The notes under the pieces were generated by a model that saw nothing but the letters and a program-made list of their open reading frames with translations, was not told the DNA's origin and ran no database searches. The translations under genes were made by a program, and so were the position numbers. 64,000 nt of DNA from Harmothoe impar. Lineage: Eukaryota; Annelida; Polychaeta; Phyllodocida; Polynoidae. Shown here in pieces: positions 31,715 through 41,972 of this stretch (positions are counted from its first letter, which is position 1; every line of letters begins with the position of its first letter). The DNA is taken from NCBI GenBank assembly GCA_947462335.1, contig OX381710.1, forward strand, positions 29,875,004-29,939,003, in the 5' to 3' direction.

Positions 31715-33423
31715 GTAAGCATCTTTTCTCTGGTTTATTTTCCATTTTCAATAATTGCTTCCTTACCTCTTACGGACAGTGTGAAGGGCCGTGGTCCCCT
31801 TCGTCCCATTTGTCGTGTGCTTTTTGTATGCAATACCAAACCCACCGACAGAGAATTGCCTTAAAAAGTGCACAAATAGGAATTGACAGTAGGAAATGTT
31901 TATTTTTGATTATAGCAACTGACGAAGGGGACAGATAGTTATTAACTTTCGATTAAGGGGCAGGGTGAAATTGCAAAATGCTTGAAATACACTTGGAGAG
32001 CTCAGAATTCGTGCAGATTCAGCTTCAGACCAAACTAGGCATGCATGGTTGAAGGGACTAAAAATAAGAGTGTTAAAGAAGCTGATGAAACGATATTTTC
32101 CGAATTTTATTAAATGAAAGGCTATGTTTCCTTTTAAGTATTAGTCTTCATTGTATTTTCATTGAGTGACTGTTTTTAGCATGCGAATCCTAATTTCTTT
32201 TCAGCTGAGTCCCATGATAAATAAAAATTATCTTTAAATGAACAAGTAAATTCAAATGAGGTTGGCACTTTGGCTTAAGAAACATCTAAACTTTAAGATA
32301 ATAATATCCTAGACAATAATGATCTAAATTTGATACAAATTGTTAAGGGGAAACATATATTATAATTACATGATGATTAGGGGCCATGCGAACCTTTGAT
32401 CTTAAGTAGATGCACTCAGAGTAAACCAGTGAGAATGTGGGGAAAGGTAGGGTACACATTTTTGAGAAAAATATCGGTGGTATTGCTCTGATGTTGCAGA
32501 GTCCATTAGTGGACCAGTGGAGTTGAAGAGTGGTCAATGGAAGGTGCATGTATGGTTAATGGCACACTGTCTGGGAATCACATTGTGGTCCAATGTAGGT
32601 GCCTTGCTAATGCCAAGGTAACCTTTGGTGATAGGCCTTTCCATTGCAGAGCCATTTTATCAGAGTGATTTGATGAAATGTTTAATTTCAGAGAGAAGTT
32701 GAGTTTGAAGTTATTGCAACACGAGAGAATGTTTCATGGTTCATGATAGTTTTCCTAAAAGAAGTTTTAGAATATCATACTTTTTAATAAAAAAAATTCT
32801 ACAAGATGTCTAAAGCCTGGATTCCACTATGGAAGTGTAATAAAAAGTTACCATGATTACAGTACGTGCGCTGCACTATATGTATATTAGGCATTCCAAT
32901 CACTTAGATATGTGCATGGGTGAGATAATCAAAGTTGCGTAAGATAACATCTTCTCGGTTACCACTTAAAATGACCAGACTCAAATTGATGACGCTATCC
33001 TGTAAAATGTTTTGAGAACCTTTGAAAACTCACTACTGCTATGTGTTGGTGCAGGGTGTATTTAGAAAACCTTTTAGTAAGTTCTTTTCAACAGTGGCCT
33101 GAACCCTCAAACCTTTAGTTAACAGGCCTGCTAATGACTGCGCTAACCAGGCATGAAAAATATCAATGCTATGGTCAGTGGTGTCTAGCCAATTCAATCT
33201 GGATGGCATGGAGTTAACACATTAATTTTATTTCAGTGTAAGTTATCCTTAGTGTGTGAGGGCAACCTGTAGAATGTATATATCTATTGTTTTCAGGGAA
33301 ACCGTGATAGATACTTACATTGTAGATATTACACATCTTGTTCCCTGGTTCCTATCTTAGGTTTCCTGTATACATAAACTGATCAACATAGTTATAACAA
33401 TGGAGTATTTTCTCATTTTCTAG
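31715..33423 (+). other. Intron 3 (1.7 kb)
   Basis: AT-rich; the only supported content is the tRNA-like SINE fragment at 33078-33160. Confidence 0.6.
33078..33160 (-). repeat. tRNA-derived SINE fragment
   Basis: On the minus strand, GCCTGGTTAGCGCAGTCATT resembles an A box, and AAAGGTTTGAGGGTTCAGGC about 35 bp further on resembles a B box. Stem pairing is imperfect. Confidence 0.45.
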
Positions 33424-33503
33424 CTCCTGTACAAGCAGAATGGAGTCCATGTCCAATCATTGGAGGATTCGATTTCCGTCTCTTTAATCCTGACAGCACG
33501 CAG
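33424..33503 (+). CDS. Exon 4: module B1, first part
   Basis: The acceptor is CATTTTCTAG and the donor GTGAGC. It enters in phase 1 and leaves in phase 0. The peptide APVQAEWSPCPIIGGFDFRL continues FNPDSTQ. The W-x-x-C opening aligns with QWGSC at the start of module B2 (49397). In B2 the corresponding sequence and that of exon 5 lie in one exon. Confidence 0.83.
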
Positions 33504-34714
33504 GTGAGCATGCCTTAACATGTAGGAAATTGATCTCACCTGATAACATAGATTCAATCAGCGTACATATGTCCACTGGGAAGGGTAAGACATGAACATG
33601 GCAACCCAATGTGATGTAGGGATGTACCCCAGAATACATATTTAATATTTCCAAAAACACTACAAACGGCTATCAAAGTAATAACCTTACCCCATACCTA
33701 CTGAAATGGCCAGTTACCCTCCGAACACAGTATTTCATCATAATGTATTTTGTTTACGTGGTACTACATATTCTTGTATGTCTGTGTGATGACACCCCAC
33801 ATTAAAAGGTCTTATAAAGTTTTCACTTGCAAATTAATTACCTCATGCATGGTGTCATCTAAATGACGGAAATAAATACTACAATCGTACACATACAATA
33901 AATGTGAACAGAGACGCATCGTATTTATAAATGCGGCAGTGTGCTCCCTTAGACCAGCCAAAGAAAGAGGTGCTCAGACCAAACAATATAGCCTCTAGGC
34001 ATCCTGATTGCGGCAATTGAATTTCCTGGCAGCCCGTTATGTTGGGCCAGGTGGTCGCTTGGGACAGGGGCCGGTGCCCTGCAGGTGTCTTGTCCATGTA
34101 AAGCTAACTAGACAGGCGGTCAAGACTCCGGTCAGGGCAGCTACTAAGCCCCATTCACGCAGTTCCTCCAGGATCGTTGATGCTCGTAAAGACAGGCACA
34201 GCGGCGCGCCCGCCGGCCTGCCCAATATTCATCGATCACCAGTCATCTGTGCGCGCGCCGAATGGCACAGGTCGCCAGTGTCCCCTGCCCATCCCCCCTC
34301 ACCTTCCTCCAACCCGCTTTTCAACTGCAAATTCAACTCTCCCTATACTCCTCGTCCCACTGTCAAATCAATCGCCTATTGCATTTAAATAAAATACAAT
34401 GATAAGAAGCCCCCAAAAGCGTCCTTTCAGTCCCACTGGAGAGGCCCCACATTTAGGAGACACACAAATGAATCCACACGGGGGTCTATATGTGCTGGGG
34501 TTCGTTACACATCTCAGTTGCAGACAGACAAGGTGGGGCGTTTAATCATCCCTCATTATCCCTCTCTCTTATCGCCTTTGTCGGAACAATATCGAGGCGC
34601 ATCCATCTTCTGACCCCGTCCCCGACAGCCGGGCGCGACTTTGCCCACTGTACTGTAGGGTAGAAAAAATGTCATTGTTGGCTATACTGTAGTGTTTTCC
34701 TATACTCTTTTCAG
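33504..34714 (+). other. Intron 4 (1.2 kb)
   Basis: It splits module B1 at a point where B2 has no intron. A GC-rich patch with GCGCGC words is at 34200-34265. No gene is recognised in it. Confidence 0.6.
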
Positions 34715-34829
34715 CAATGTGCCAGTGTCTGGCGTCCGTCTAGATTGGAGAGTGAGTGTATATACGGAGAAGGCATCAACCTTTACTTCCCCGAGAAGGA
34801 ATGCAGCCCGTTTATGCCACAGAATGACG
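34715..34829 (+). CDS. Exon 5: module B1, middle part
   Basis: The acceptor is ACTCTTTTCAG and the donor GTATGT. It enters in phase 0 and leaves in phase 1. It encodes 38 residues starting QCASVWRPSRLESECIYGEG and ending SPFMPQND. Its cysteines match, one for one, KGCDG, RSCSA and DHCRV of module B2. A 33-35 bp tandem repeat begins about 70 bp past the donor. Confidence 0.86.
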
Positions 34830-34900
34830 GTATGTTCGTGCATGCTTTAATGAATAATAGTTATAAACTGCATCAATTTGGTAACCAAAGGGCGAATAAT

Positions 34901-35070
34901 GCCTCCAGTATTCACCTCCATTTTCATCATGATACCTCGAGTATTCATGTCCACTTTCACCATGATGCCTCGAGCATTTATGTCCATTTCTCATAATGAT
35001 ACCTCGAGCATTCATGTCCTTTTTTTCATTATGATGCCTCGAGCATACATACCCATTTTTCATTATGATG
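34901..35070. repeat. 33-35 bp tandem repeat with CCTCGAG core, 5 units
   Basis: Units start with CCTC(C/G)AG at 34902, 34935, 34968, 35002 and 35037. They contain (A/G)TATTCATGTCCA and TTTCA-ATGAT. The array starts about 70 bp after the exon 5 donor. Confidence 0.9.
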
Positions 35071-35417
35071 AACTTATGTAGCACCAGTGAGTAACTCACC
35101 GGCACTGTGATGGTACACCATGCCAGACCTCCGGGAGTATATCAAGCCTATAGAATAGCCTGATGCATCATTGCAGCTCTGGCAATGCTGCACTGTCCAT
35201 TAGTAATATATATTCATCTGCAAAGATCCTCACATTGTGTGGCTTTGAGTTGATATATTTTCTTTCAAACTATGTACACACATGCATGCTTAAGGATGAT
35301 CATGAATTAAAAACAGTTTCGGCCAATAATATATTGAATGTGTTTTTTTGTAACTGTTCCACTCTTTCATATAACCAGAAAGTGTATGCAAGAATATGAG
35401 AGACTAGCAAAGTATAC

Positions 35418-36414
35418 TAGGGTAGATTCACCACTTTCGGACGCTCGTTGTCACTCCCAAAACGGCCCCTTTTCGATTTGCCATACACAATAAACTATTT
35501 CACCTACAAATGATTATGACCTACCTATGGATAGGGGGCTTTGGGATTACATGGCCAATATATACAAAAATGGTTCAAAATTATTTTTCAATGAAATATT
35601 CTCTATCAAAAACAGGAAATTTAAAATGCCAATTTCACCTCAAGTCGGACAGTTTACTTTTCTCTTTTTTCTGTAAGGAATTTAATGGTAGAGCACCTAA
35701 TCAATTTTACAGGAGTGATCTCATAGTTCAGCGGTATAATTCTAATTAAAGATACATGAGATATCCTTAAGGAAAGTACCGGTATATATTAAACATGCCT
35801 GTACCTTACATAATTATGTTGCAAAAGTGTATAATCACAGTTTGCAACATAATGGATAAGTACATTTTCATATTTTTATGGTGGAACACCACATAACATT
35901 AGTTATACCTGATAAAATTCACATTTAAGTCATAAACTTGATTACCCTATTGCGTGGAGAATGAAGAAAACAAGGTGTTAGTTGGTTTCCGACTTCAGGT
36001 GAAATTTGAGAACTTCTCTCAAAGGGTCTCATGCATTTATTTCAGGTAGTTATCCATAATTATTTTATATCATAACCCCTAAATACATAATATATGCCCA
36101 GGTCTGATAAAAAGAGCCAATGTATCAAAAACCCTCCCAAAATAGCATGACAGTACTCATGTCCGGCATGTGGTCCTATGGAAATCTACAGATTACAAAC
36201 CAGCTACTTAACTCAAAACAGGGCCACTTTGGGGTATCATAAAATATGGAAATAAACTGTGTAGATGCTTGGTTTTATTATTATTGTCAAGAAGAACACC
36301 TCAATTTTAATTCCCCATTCACACACATATGTATGACATATGCATGATTATAAAAAAGAAGCCATAACTTGTCCGACTTAAGGTGTGTGTCCGTCTTTGG
36401 GTGAATCTACCCTA
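35418..36414. mobile_element. Mariner-like non-autonomous element with TA ends, 997 bp
   Basis: Perfect 15-bp terminal inverted repeats, TAGGGTAGATTCACC at the left and its complement at the right. If the outer TA is the target duplication, the element proper starts GGGTAG. GTCGGACA and GTCCGACTT words occur inside. No transposase frame is visible. TA flanks are typical of the Tc1/mariner superfamily. Confidence 0.8.
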
Positions 36415-36490
36415 TACAATGTCGTGTTCGATTCTGATTCCCTCATAATGCTCCTGATTAATACGGCTCATGTGATTCTCTTCTTTTCAG

Positions 36491-36582
36491 AAGTGAATTT
36501 GCTCTGCTGGGGTACGTGGGACGATGAGCATTACAAGTTTGTGGTGTTGAGTAAACCGGAGCACCAGGCCCAGTATGTGCTG
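36491..36582 (+). CDS. Exon 6: module B1, 92-nt exon
   Basis: The acceptor is CTTCTTTTCAG and the donor GTGAGT. It enters in phase 1 and leaves in phase 0. The peptide EVNLLCWGTWDDEHYKFVVL continues SKPEHQAQYVL. It aligns with exon 13 (EFLCIASMAVNDEFSLLITQ), which has the same phases and is 86 nt long. A copy of the GAGCTGCTC 9-mer lies 8 bp inside the following intron. Confidence 0.87.
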
Positions 36583-37164
36583 GTGAGTATGAGCTGCTCG
36601 ATTAAGGCCGTCGATTGACCAGGCCTTGTTGCATGACCAAAACAATCAGTCCACCTTGCCTCTGCCATGCTTTAGCTACCGTACAGAGCACTAACCACAA
36701 TGCATGCTTGATGCATTTCAGAGTAGGGTACACGCGGCATGTGGTGCCACGGGTACCCCATAACCATTTAAGAGCAGCATTGTACGTCAAGGCATAACGT
36801 CCCTTTGCCGATATGGTGGTGCCTCCATATGAATTCAGCACCAGTGAGTAACCAACCAGTGCTACATTCACACTGTTACACTTATGAAGACCCAGCTTGA
36901 TACATCGATGCAGTGCTGAGTTACTTATTAGCTGGCACTGGACATCAAGACGACAAATTAACACGAAGCCCTGCTCCATTCTGCCGTGTCTAAAGGGTGA
37001 AACAAAGCTTGATCCAGCCTACATACTCTTATTTCTCTTGCTGGTGCTGCTCGATTGAATTCCATCTGAGCGCTGTTCGTAATAAAACACGCGTATGAAA
37101 TGAAGCTCATGCGCTCCAAGAGGATATACCTAGATGTGATAACATTGAAGTTCATCAAATACAT

Positions 37165-37297
37165 AGGGAATGATCATCTGTTAATAACAAGGGGGTGGAT
37201 TCGGTGGAGGGGGGTAAAGATGTCGATGTCGGGGTATTCGCATGTTCGCCCATAATTTCACCACCAGCCCCCTTGTTGTTAAAAATGATCATTCCCT
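37165..37297. mobile_element. 133-bp hairpin MITE
   Basis: The left end AGGGAATGATCATCTGTTAA with AACAAGGGGG pairs over about 30 bp with CCCCCTTGTT and ATGATCATTCCCT at the right end. The interior is short and non-coding. Confidence 0.75.
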
Positions 37298-39287
37298 TAC
37301 ACAGTCGGATATTGATAAGGGAGCCATTAGTACTGGAGTTCACAGACTACCTCATCTAAACTCTCACCTGCAACACTAGTTGAAAGAGCGACTCTTCCTT
37401 ATACACAGGAGTCCGGTAGCATTTTCGAATTGAGCAACATAACACCGAGCTGCTCGGAGCCACTGACACAGAAAGTAATGGGGAAGCTTCTACACATGAT
37501 ATCAAGGTTAATACCCAAATAAGAAGGTGATAGGGAGAATAGAAAGGGGTATTTATAATTATAATCTGTTAATTCAGTAACAATGGGACTGGAAGTGAGC
37601 CGCTGCAAGATAGGAGAGGAGCACTTCAGTCGAGCATCATAGCCAGAGAAAACCAGGGCAGAGGGATATGAGTTGCTCATGCAGACGGTTTCTGCTTCCT
37701 TCCGTAGAGTGTGGTATGGCCGCGGTCGGGTTTCCTAGCGCAGGCACTGTGTAGGACTCCTCTTCCAAAGGTAATGAGCCCAGACTAATAAGTACTGCCT
37801 GCACCTGAGTGTTTTGGGCGCCTCTATTAGGAGCTGCTCGCGACCTGCTCACATTAACTCGGGGTACCACTGAGCTGCTCCTAGACAGCACTGCTTGTCC
37901 CCCGCTGTGTTATTAGCTCGATAACCATGCCCTTTCTGACATGGTAGTGAAATTAATTTTTCACACACAGGTGCTCGCGGCCCGGCTGGCTGGTCCCCTC
38001 GATCTCGCTAATTATACGCGCGGACCGTGAATCTTTTATGGGGAATCACTGAGTCGAGGTAATAGCTTGTGACAGATTGCTCTGTTGGTGTTGGGCAGGG
38101 ATCGAAGCCAGCTGCCTGCGTCCCGCCCTGCCGCCACCCTCCGCCCGCCACGCCGCCCACTACACCCCAACTTGCTGCCTCCTTGTCGGGGAGCGCACCC
38201 AACAACACCAGCCAACAGTATCTAAAACCGTCAGCATTCTCATCACCCCATCCCCTCCTACTCCTCCTTGTCTGCACCTCCTCTTCCTACCCAGTACCCT
38301 CACCCAAACCCTCTCCCATCAACATCTACAACTCCACCATGCCCCCCCCCCTGCCAACAGCCTCCTATAGTCCTACACACGAATACTAGCCTCAGGCGAT
38401 GCTTCAATTCAATTCAATTGTCTCCATTGCCTCTGCAGCCAGTTTGAGCCCCTTCCAAGAACTTTTACATTGTAGGCAAACACCTCCTGATTCATTCCAC
38501 AAGCTGGGCAGCCTTGGCAGCAGTGACGCCTCCTCACAGGGGGAGGCGAGTGGAGTGAAGGAGGGTGAAATAATGGCGCCTTGCTGTCTTGTATTAATAG
38601 AAAAAAGTGTCGCGGCTTTGATGCTTGGCAGATCCGTGTTTGCCTTTAGGATAGATGCGGATTGCAATAACAAGGATCTAGGTTCTCGAGTGATAGGCAC
38701 TTTGGATCTGGTCTAAGCTTGGCTGGTGGGCTATGGCGTGACATAGTCCATATGGTTTATGTTATTGGCCTGTAAGGAAGTATCTCTAGAAGTACTACCT
38801 TTAGGCATCATCAGAACAATACATCACAAAGGTTATGTCTATAAATATTCTTTAATATTCGTTATCAAATCATATTGGATTTGTATTACCAACATTTTGT
38901 ACCGTTTTTCTACCGTTTCATATTTCTACTTTGTAGACATTGAGTTTGTAATAACATCAACATTTTTCATTCAGCAGCCGATGTACGCATTTGCTTTCCC
39001 CTGAGAGATTCATTGTGTGTCAGTGCTATATGTTTTGGCCTTTGTCTGGTTTCGAGTTTCGAGTAATTTTCAGAAGAGGAAATGAAGAAACGTTTTTTTT
39101 GCAAAACGTCCAACCTTTATGCAGGATAAATGGGCTTCCCTTTTAGACTGCAAATGTATTATGTATGTATTCCCCGTGCTATATCTCAATCTGTCTCACT
39201 TGGTCATGACTATAGGCAATATTTCTGATGATTCTCCGAATGATATATTGGATATGATTAATCCAATACAACAATAGAAAGAAAGGT

Positions 39288-39295
<8 letters not shown>

Positions 39296-39367
<72 letters not shown>
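39296..39367. repeat. (AT)n microsatellite
   Basis: About 70 bp of pure AT, 150 bp upstream of the exon 7 acceptor. Confidence 0.97.
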
Positions 39368-39371
<4 letters not shown>

Positions 39372-39516
39372 GTAGGTGATGATTGACCATTCATACCATA
39401 TTTCACAGACTCCTGCATAGTACATCCTGCCTTAGGCATATTCAATAAGGTCAAAATCAATGAAATGACTCATAAAACCTGACTAATAATTTGGATTTGA
39501 TTCCTTTCTGTCTCAG

Positions 39517-39661
39517 CGTTTCCCGACAGAAGTGGACCTGTTGGCGGAGTTCACGGCCCACCTGTACTTCAGCCCTGTCACGCCCATATCTGGACAGGGG
39601 GAGCCACCGGGAAAAATCAAGTACATGGAGCTGCATGTGAAGCGAAGTGGAGAGCCGCACG
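39517..39661 (+). CDS. Exon 7: module B1, last part
   Basis: The acceptor is CTTTCTGTCTCAG and the donor GTAGGC. It enters in phase 0 and leaves in phase 1. The 48-residue peptide starts RFPTEVDLLAEFTAHLYFSP and ends MELHVKRSGEPH. Its partner in B2 is exon 14 (142 nt, same phases), which ends LEVRSYN. Similarity between the two is weak, but size and phase agree. The exon has no cysteine. Confidence 0.86.
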
Positions 39662-40625
39662 GTAGGCCACCCTGCCATACTCCTCCCCACCCCAGCACGT
39701 CCAGTTATTTCCCCCATTTCCCTCCACGGCAGCAATTCCATTAGCGAGCTGGCCACACCTTTTGGCACTCTGCCCTACAGGGGCTTTGTTCAACCACATC
39801 AAGCGCGAAGGGCGTTTGAGAAATTCTCCACGGTTTCACCATTCATTTCCCCAATCTATGCTGACACCTTGCTCTCGTGTTTCTTTCTTGATGGAAATGC
39901 TGGGAACGAGATTTGGTATTTCCTATCCTCAAAATATCCCTTTCAATTTATGGCTGTCACACATTTAAATGGGATTTACGTGTATTGCGCATTCAATTAT
40001 AAGCAGGTTCACTCCTGTGTTCTTCGGGCATTTCTATCTGGACAATTTTTCACTTGTAAACAAATCTGATCGCCAATCCTTGACTTCAGACGGTTTAGCG
40101 CATACCCTTTGGACAGCTCATACCACCTTCCCCACTTTTATCATTTCATTATTGCTATCCCGCAACGTAAAGTAGAAGGTTGCGATAGGAAAAAATAGAG
40201 AAAGATTACAGGGCGTGTACTGGAGTCACAAGCCGTCGGTTCATTCTCATTGCTGGGGTGCGTGGTGGCGCTTATCTATTACCCTAAGTTAATAGATGCC
40301 ACCGCGACAATGGGGCGTGCCTGAGACAAATGTGGGCGTGGGACCGGGCTTGTTTGACAATAAAACACAGCTATGTGGCGGATTGCCTCTGCTGCACAGA
40401 GGCGACGCCTCAACCTGCCTCACTAACAGGGGATGGATTAATGCGAGGCAAGGCTGGGATAACAACCCAACCTGACACCCAATACTGCCAGCATGCCCTT
40501 ACAAATTGCCGCTTATCGGCGCGTCTCCCTAGACTACATACACACTGGTGGTTTATATATGTGTTTGTTTTCTTCTCTCTGACTACTCTACCTCACACCC
40601 TGTCCTACTCTGCTTGTGTGTATAG
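39662..40625 (+). other. Intron 7 (1.0 kb)
   Basis: No gene. A short interrupted stem (GGTGGCGCTTATCTATTA against TAATAGATGCCACC) lies at about 40267-40305. Confidence 0.5.
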
Positions 40626-40745
40626 ATCCAGGCGTGTGCTACGACGAGAGTGAGAAGTGCATAGAGTTTGCTCAAGAAGGAAAGTGTACCAACAGCGCTC
40701 TTCACCAATACGCCAACTACTGCAAAAAGAGCTGCGGCCTATGTG
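40626..40745 (+). CDS. Exon 8: ShKT domain
   Basis: The acceptor is TTGTGTGTATAG and the donor GTAGGT, with phase 1 at both ends. The 40-residue domain opens DPGVCYDESEKCIEFA and ends YCKKSCGLC. Its six cysteines follow C-x6-C-x8-C-x11-C-x3-C-x2-C, the ShKT pattern (named after the sea anemone ShK peptide). In animals this fold occurs in many secreted enzymes and matrix proteins as a disulfide-linked interaction module; its presence alone does not make this a toxin. A symmetrical phase 1-1 exon carrying exactly one domain is typical of exon shuffling. Confidence 0.93.
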
Positions 40746-41770
40746 GTAGGTATATGTTTCAGTATGATGTCAGATGACAGAAATGAGCCTCACATCTGTC
40801 TACATTTTCACGTTTTGATATATCAGAGATCTGTAGAAAAATAAGTACTTTATCATCTCACGCTTCTGATTACGTCGATAACTGCCGTCTGAAATAAAAG
40901 CTTTGGATCGACTTATAGTAATTCTGCATAAAAATGAGCATTGCCTTTCTTACAAGTCACCTCAACGCCTTTTAGTGGTGCATTATGAAGCGATTCTCTT
41001 CATGTTTCTCTTTGTATTCTAATTTCTCAGTGGTATCACAAAGGGGAGCAACTGTTTACAATAAAGCTATTCCATTTTTGCTTTCTTAAGCCCCCTGATC
41101 AACCATCCGGTCCGTGCCCACAGTGTGTACACAACCTTCCTTAGGCGTGTTGATGATGTGAACGAGGAATAAAGTGCCCCACCAGTTGAATATCAAGCCA
41201 TTACCCCCATTGAATCCCCATGTAAGGCCCCTGCTCGGCAGCACGTCGACTGCCTTTTAGAGCTGCTCACTCGGCAAAAAACCCTCACTCACTTTCGGCA
41301 AGCTGCGCCCCCCACCACTGGCTTAACGCGCATGGACCAATGGATTGCTCAATAAACATCATGAATGCAGAACATGTGATTTTCGCAGACCGCTGGGGAG
41401 AGTTTTCTTTGCAGCCTTAAAGCCACCACCAATCTCCAACAGTAATCCGCCCAGTCAACAATCCATCTACCCATCCACCCATCCAGCCACCCACCCATCC
41501 AGCCATCCTGCCACCCATCCAGCTAACCCCCACCTACCCATCCAACAACCCGTCCACCTCATGCCCCACCTACGTCCAAATTCCAATCTCACCTCTCGTC
41601 CGTTTCTTGCTTGTTGCCGTTTGATTTACGCCTTTCCCTTTTTACGCTGTTGCGTCATGTTTAAAATTTCCCAAGTTACCCATCTTTTTCCCACATGCTA
41701 ACTTTTTTCTGCCAATAAACATTTTCTCCGCACTCTCATGGGTTGTCTTTTGACTGTTCTCGTCCTTTAG
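40746..41770 (+). other. Intron 8 (1.0 kb)
   Basis: A CCATCCACCCATCCAG-type minisatellite runs from 41455 to 41530, and a GAGCTGCTC lies at 41260. The 118-codon frame across it is an artefact. Confidence 0.6.
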
Positions 41771-41972
41771 ACTTCGTCCCAGCGCCCCGGACCGAGTGCC
41801 GCTTCCCTGCCGAGTACCGCGGGGAGTGGATGCTTTTTGAAACAGACAGGAAGGATTCGGTCACCATTGGCGCCGGGGAGATCACCTTCTCTCACCTTGG
41901 CCACTTCATCTGCAAGTCAAAGCACTGGTCCATCAACCGCTACAAGCTCTTGTCGGTCTTCACCAATGGCTG
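41771..41972 (+). CDS. Exon 9: module A2, first part
   Basis: The acceptor is GTCCTTTAG and the donor GTGAGT. It enters in phase 1 and leaves in phase 2, the same exit phase as exon 1. It encodes 67 residues with TECRFPAEYRGEWMLFE near the start, FICKSKHW in the middle and SVFTNG at the end. The C-[NR]-F-P opening repeats that of A1. A2 is about 30 residues shorter here than A1. Confidence 0.9.

Larger units (their letters stand above)
34830..36490 (+). other. Intron 5 (1.7 kb)
   Basis: Mostly occupied by the CTCGAG tandem repeat (34901-35070) and the mariner-like element (35418-36414). Nothing is seen in 35071-35417. Confidence 0.7.
36583..39516 (+). other. Intron 6 (2.9 kb)
   Basis: It holds a hairpin element (37165-37297), four copies of the GAGCTGCTC 9-mer (36591, 37447, 37831, 37872), a C-rich low-complexity stretch (38090-38360) and an (AT)n tract. 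No other gene is recognised. Confidence 0.6.

Noticed and set aside
34901..35070. CRISPR-like array of regular direct repeats
   Set aside because: The genome is eukaryotic; units are contiguous, without unique spacers.
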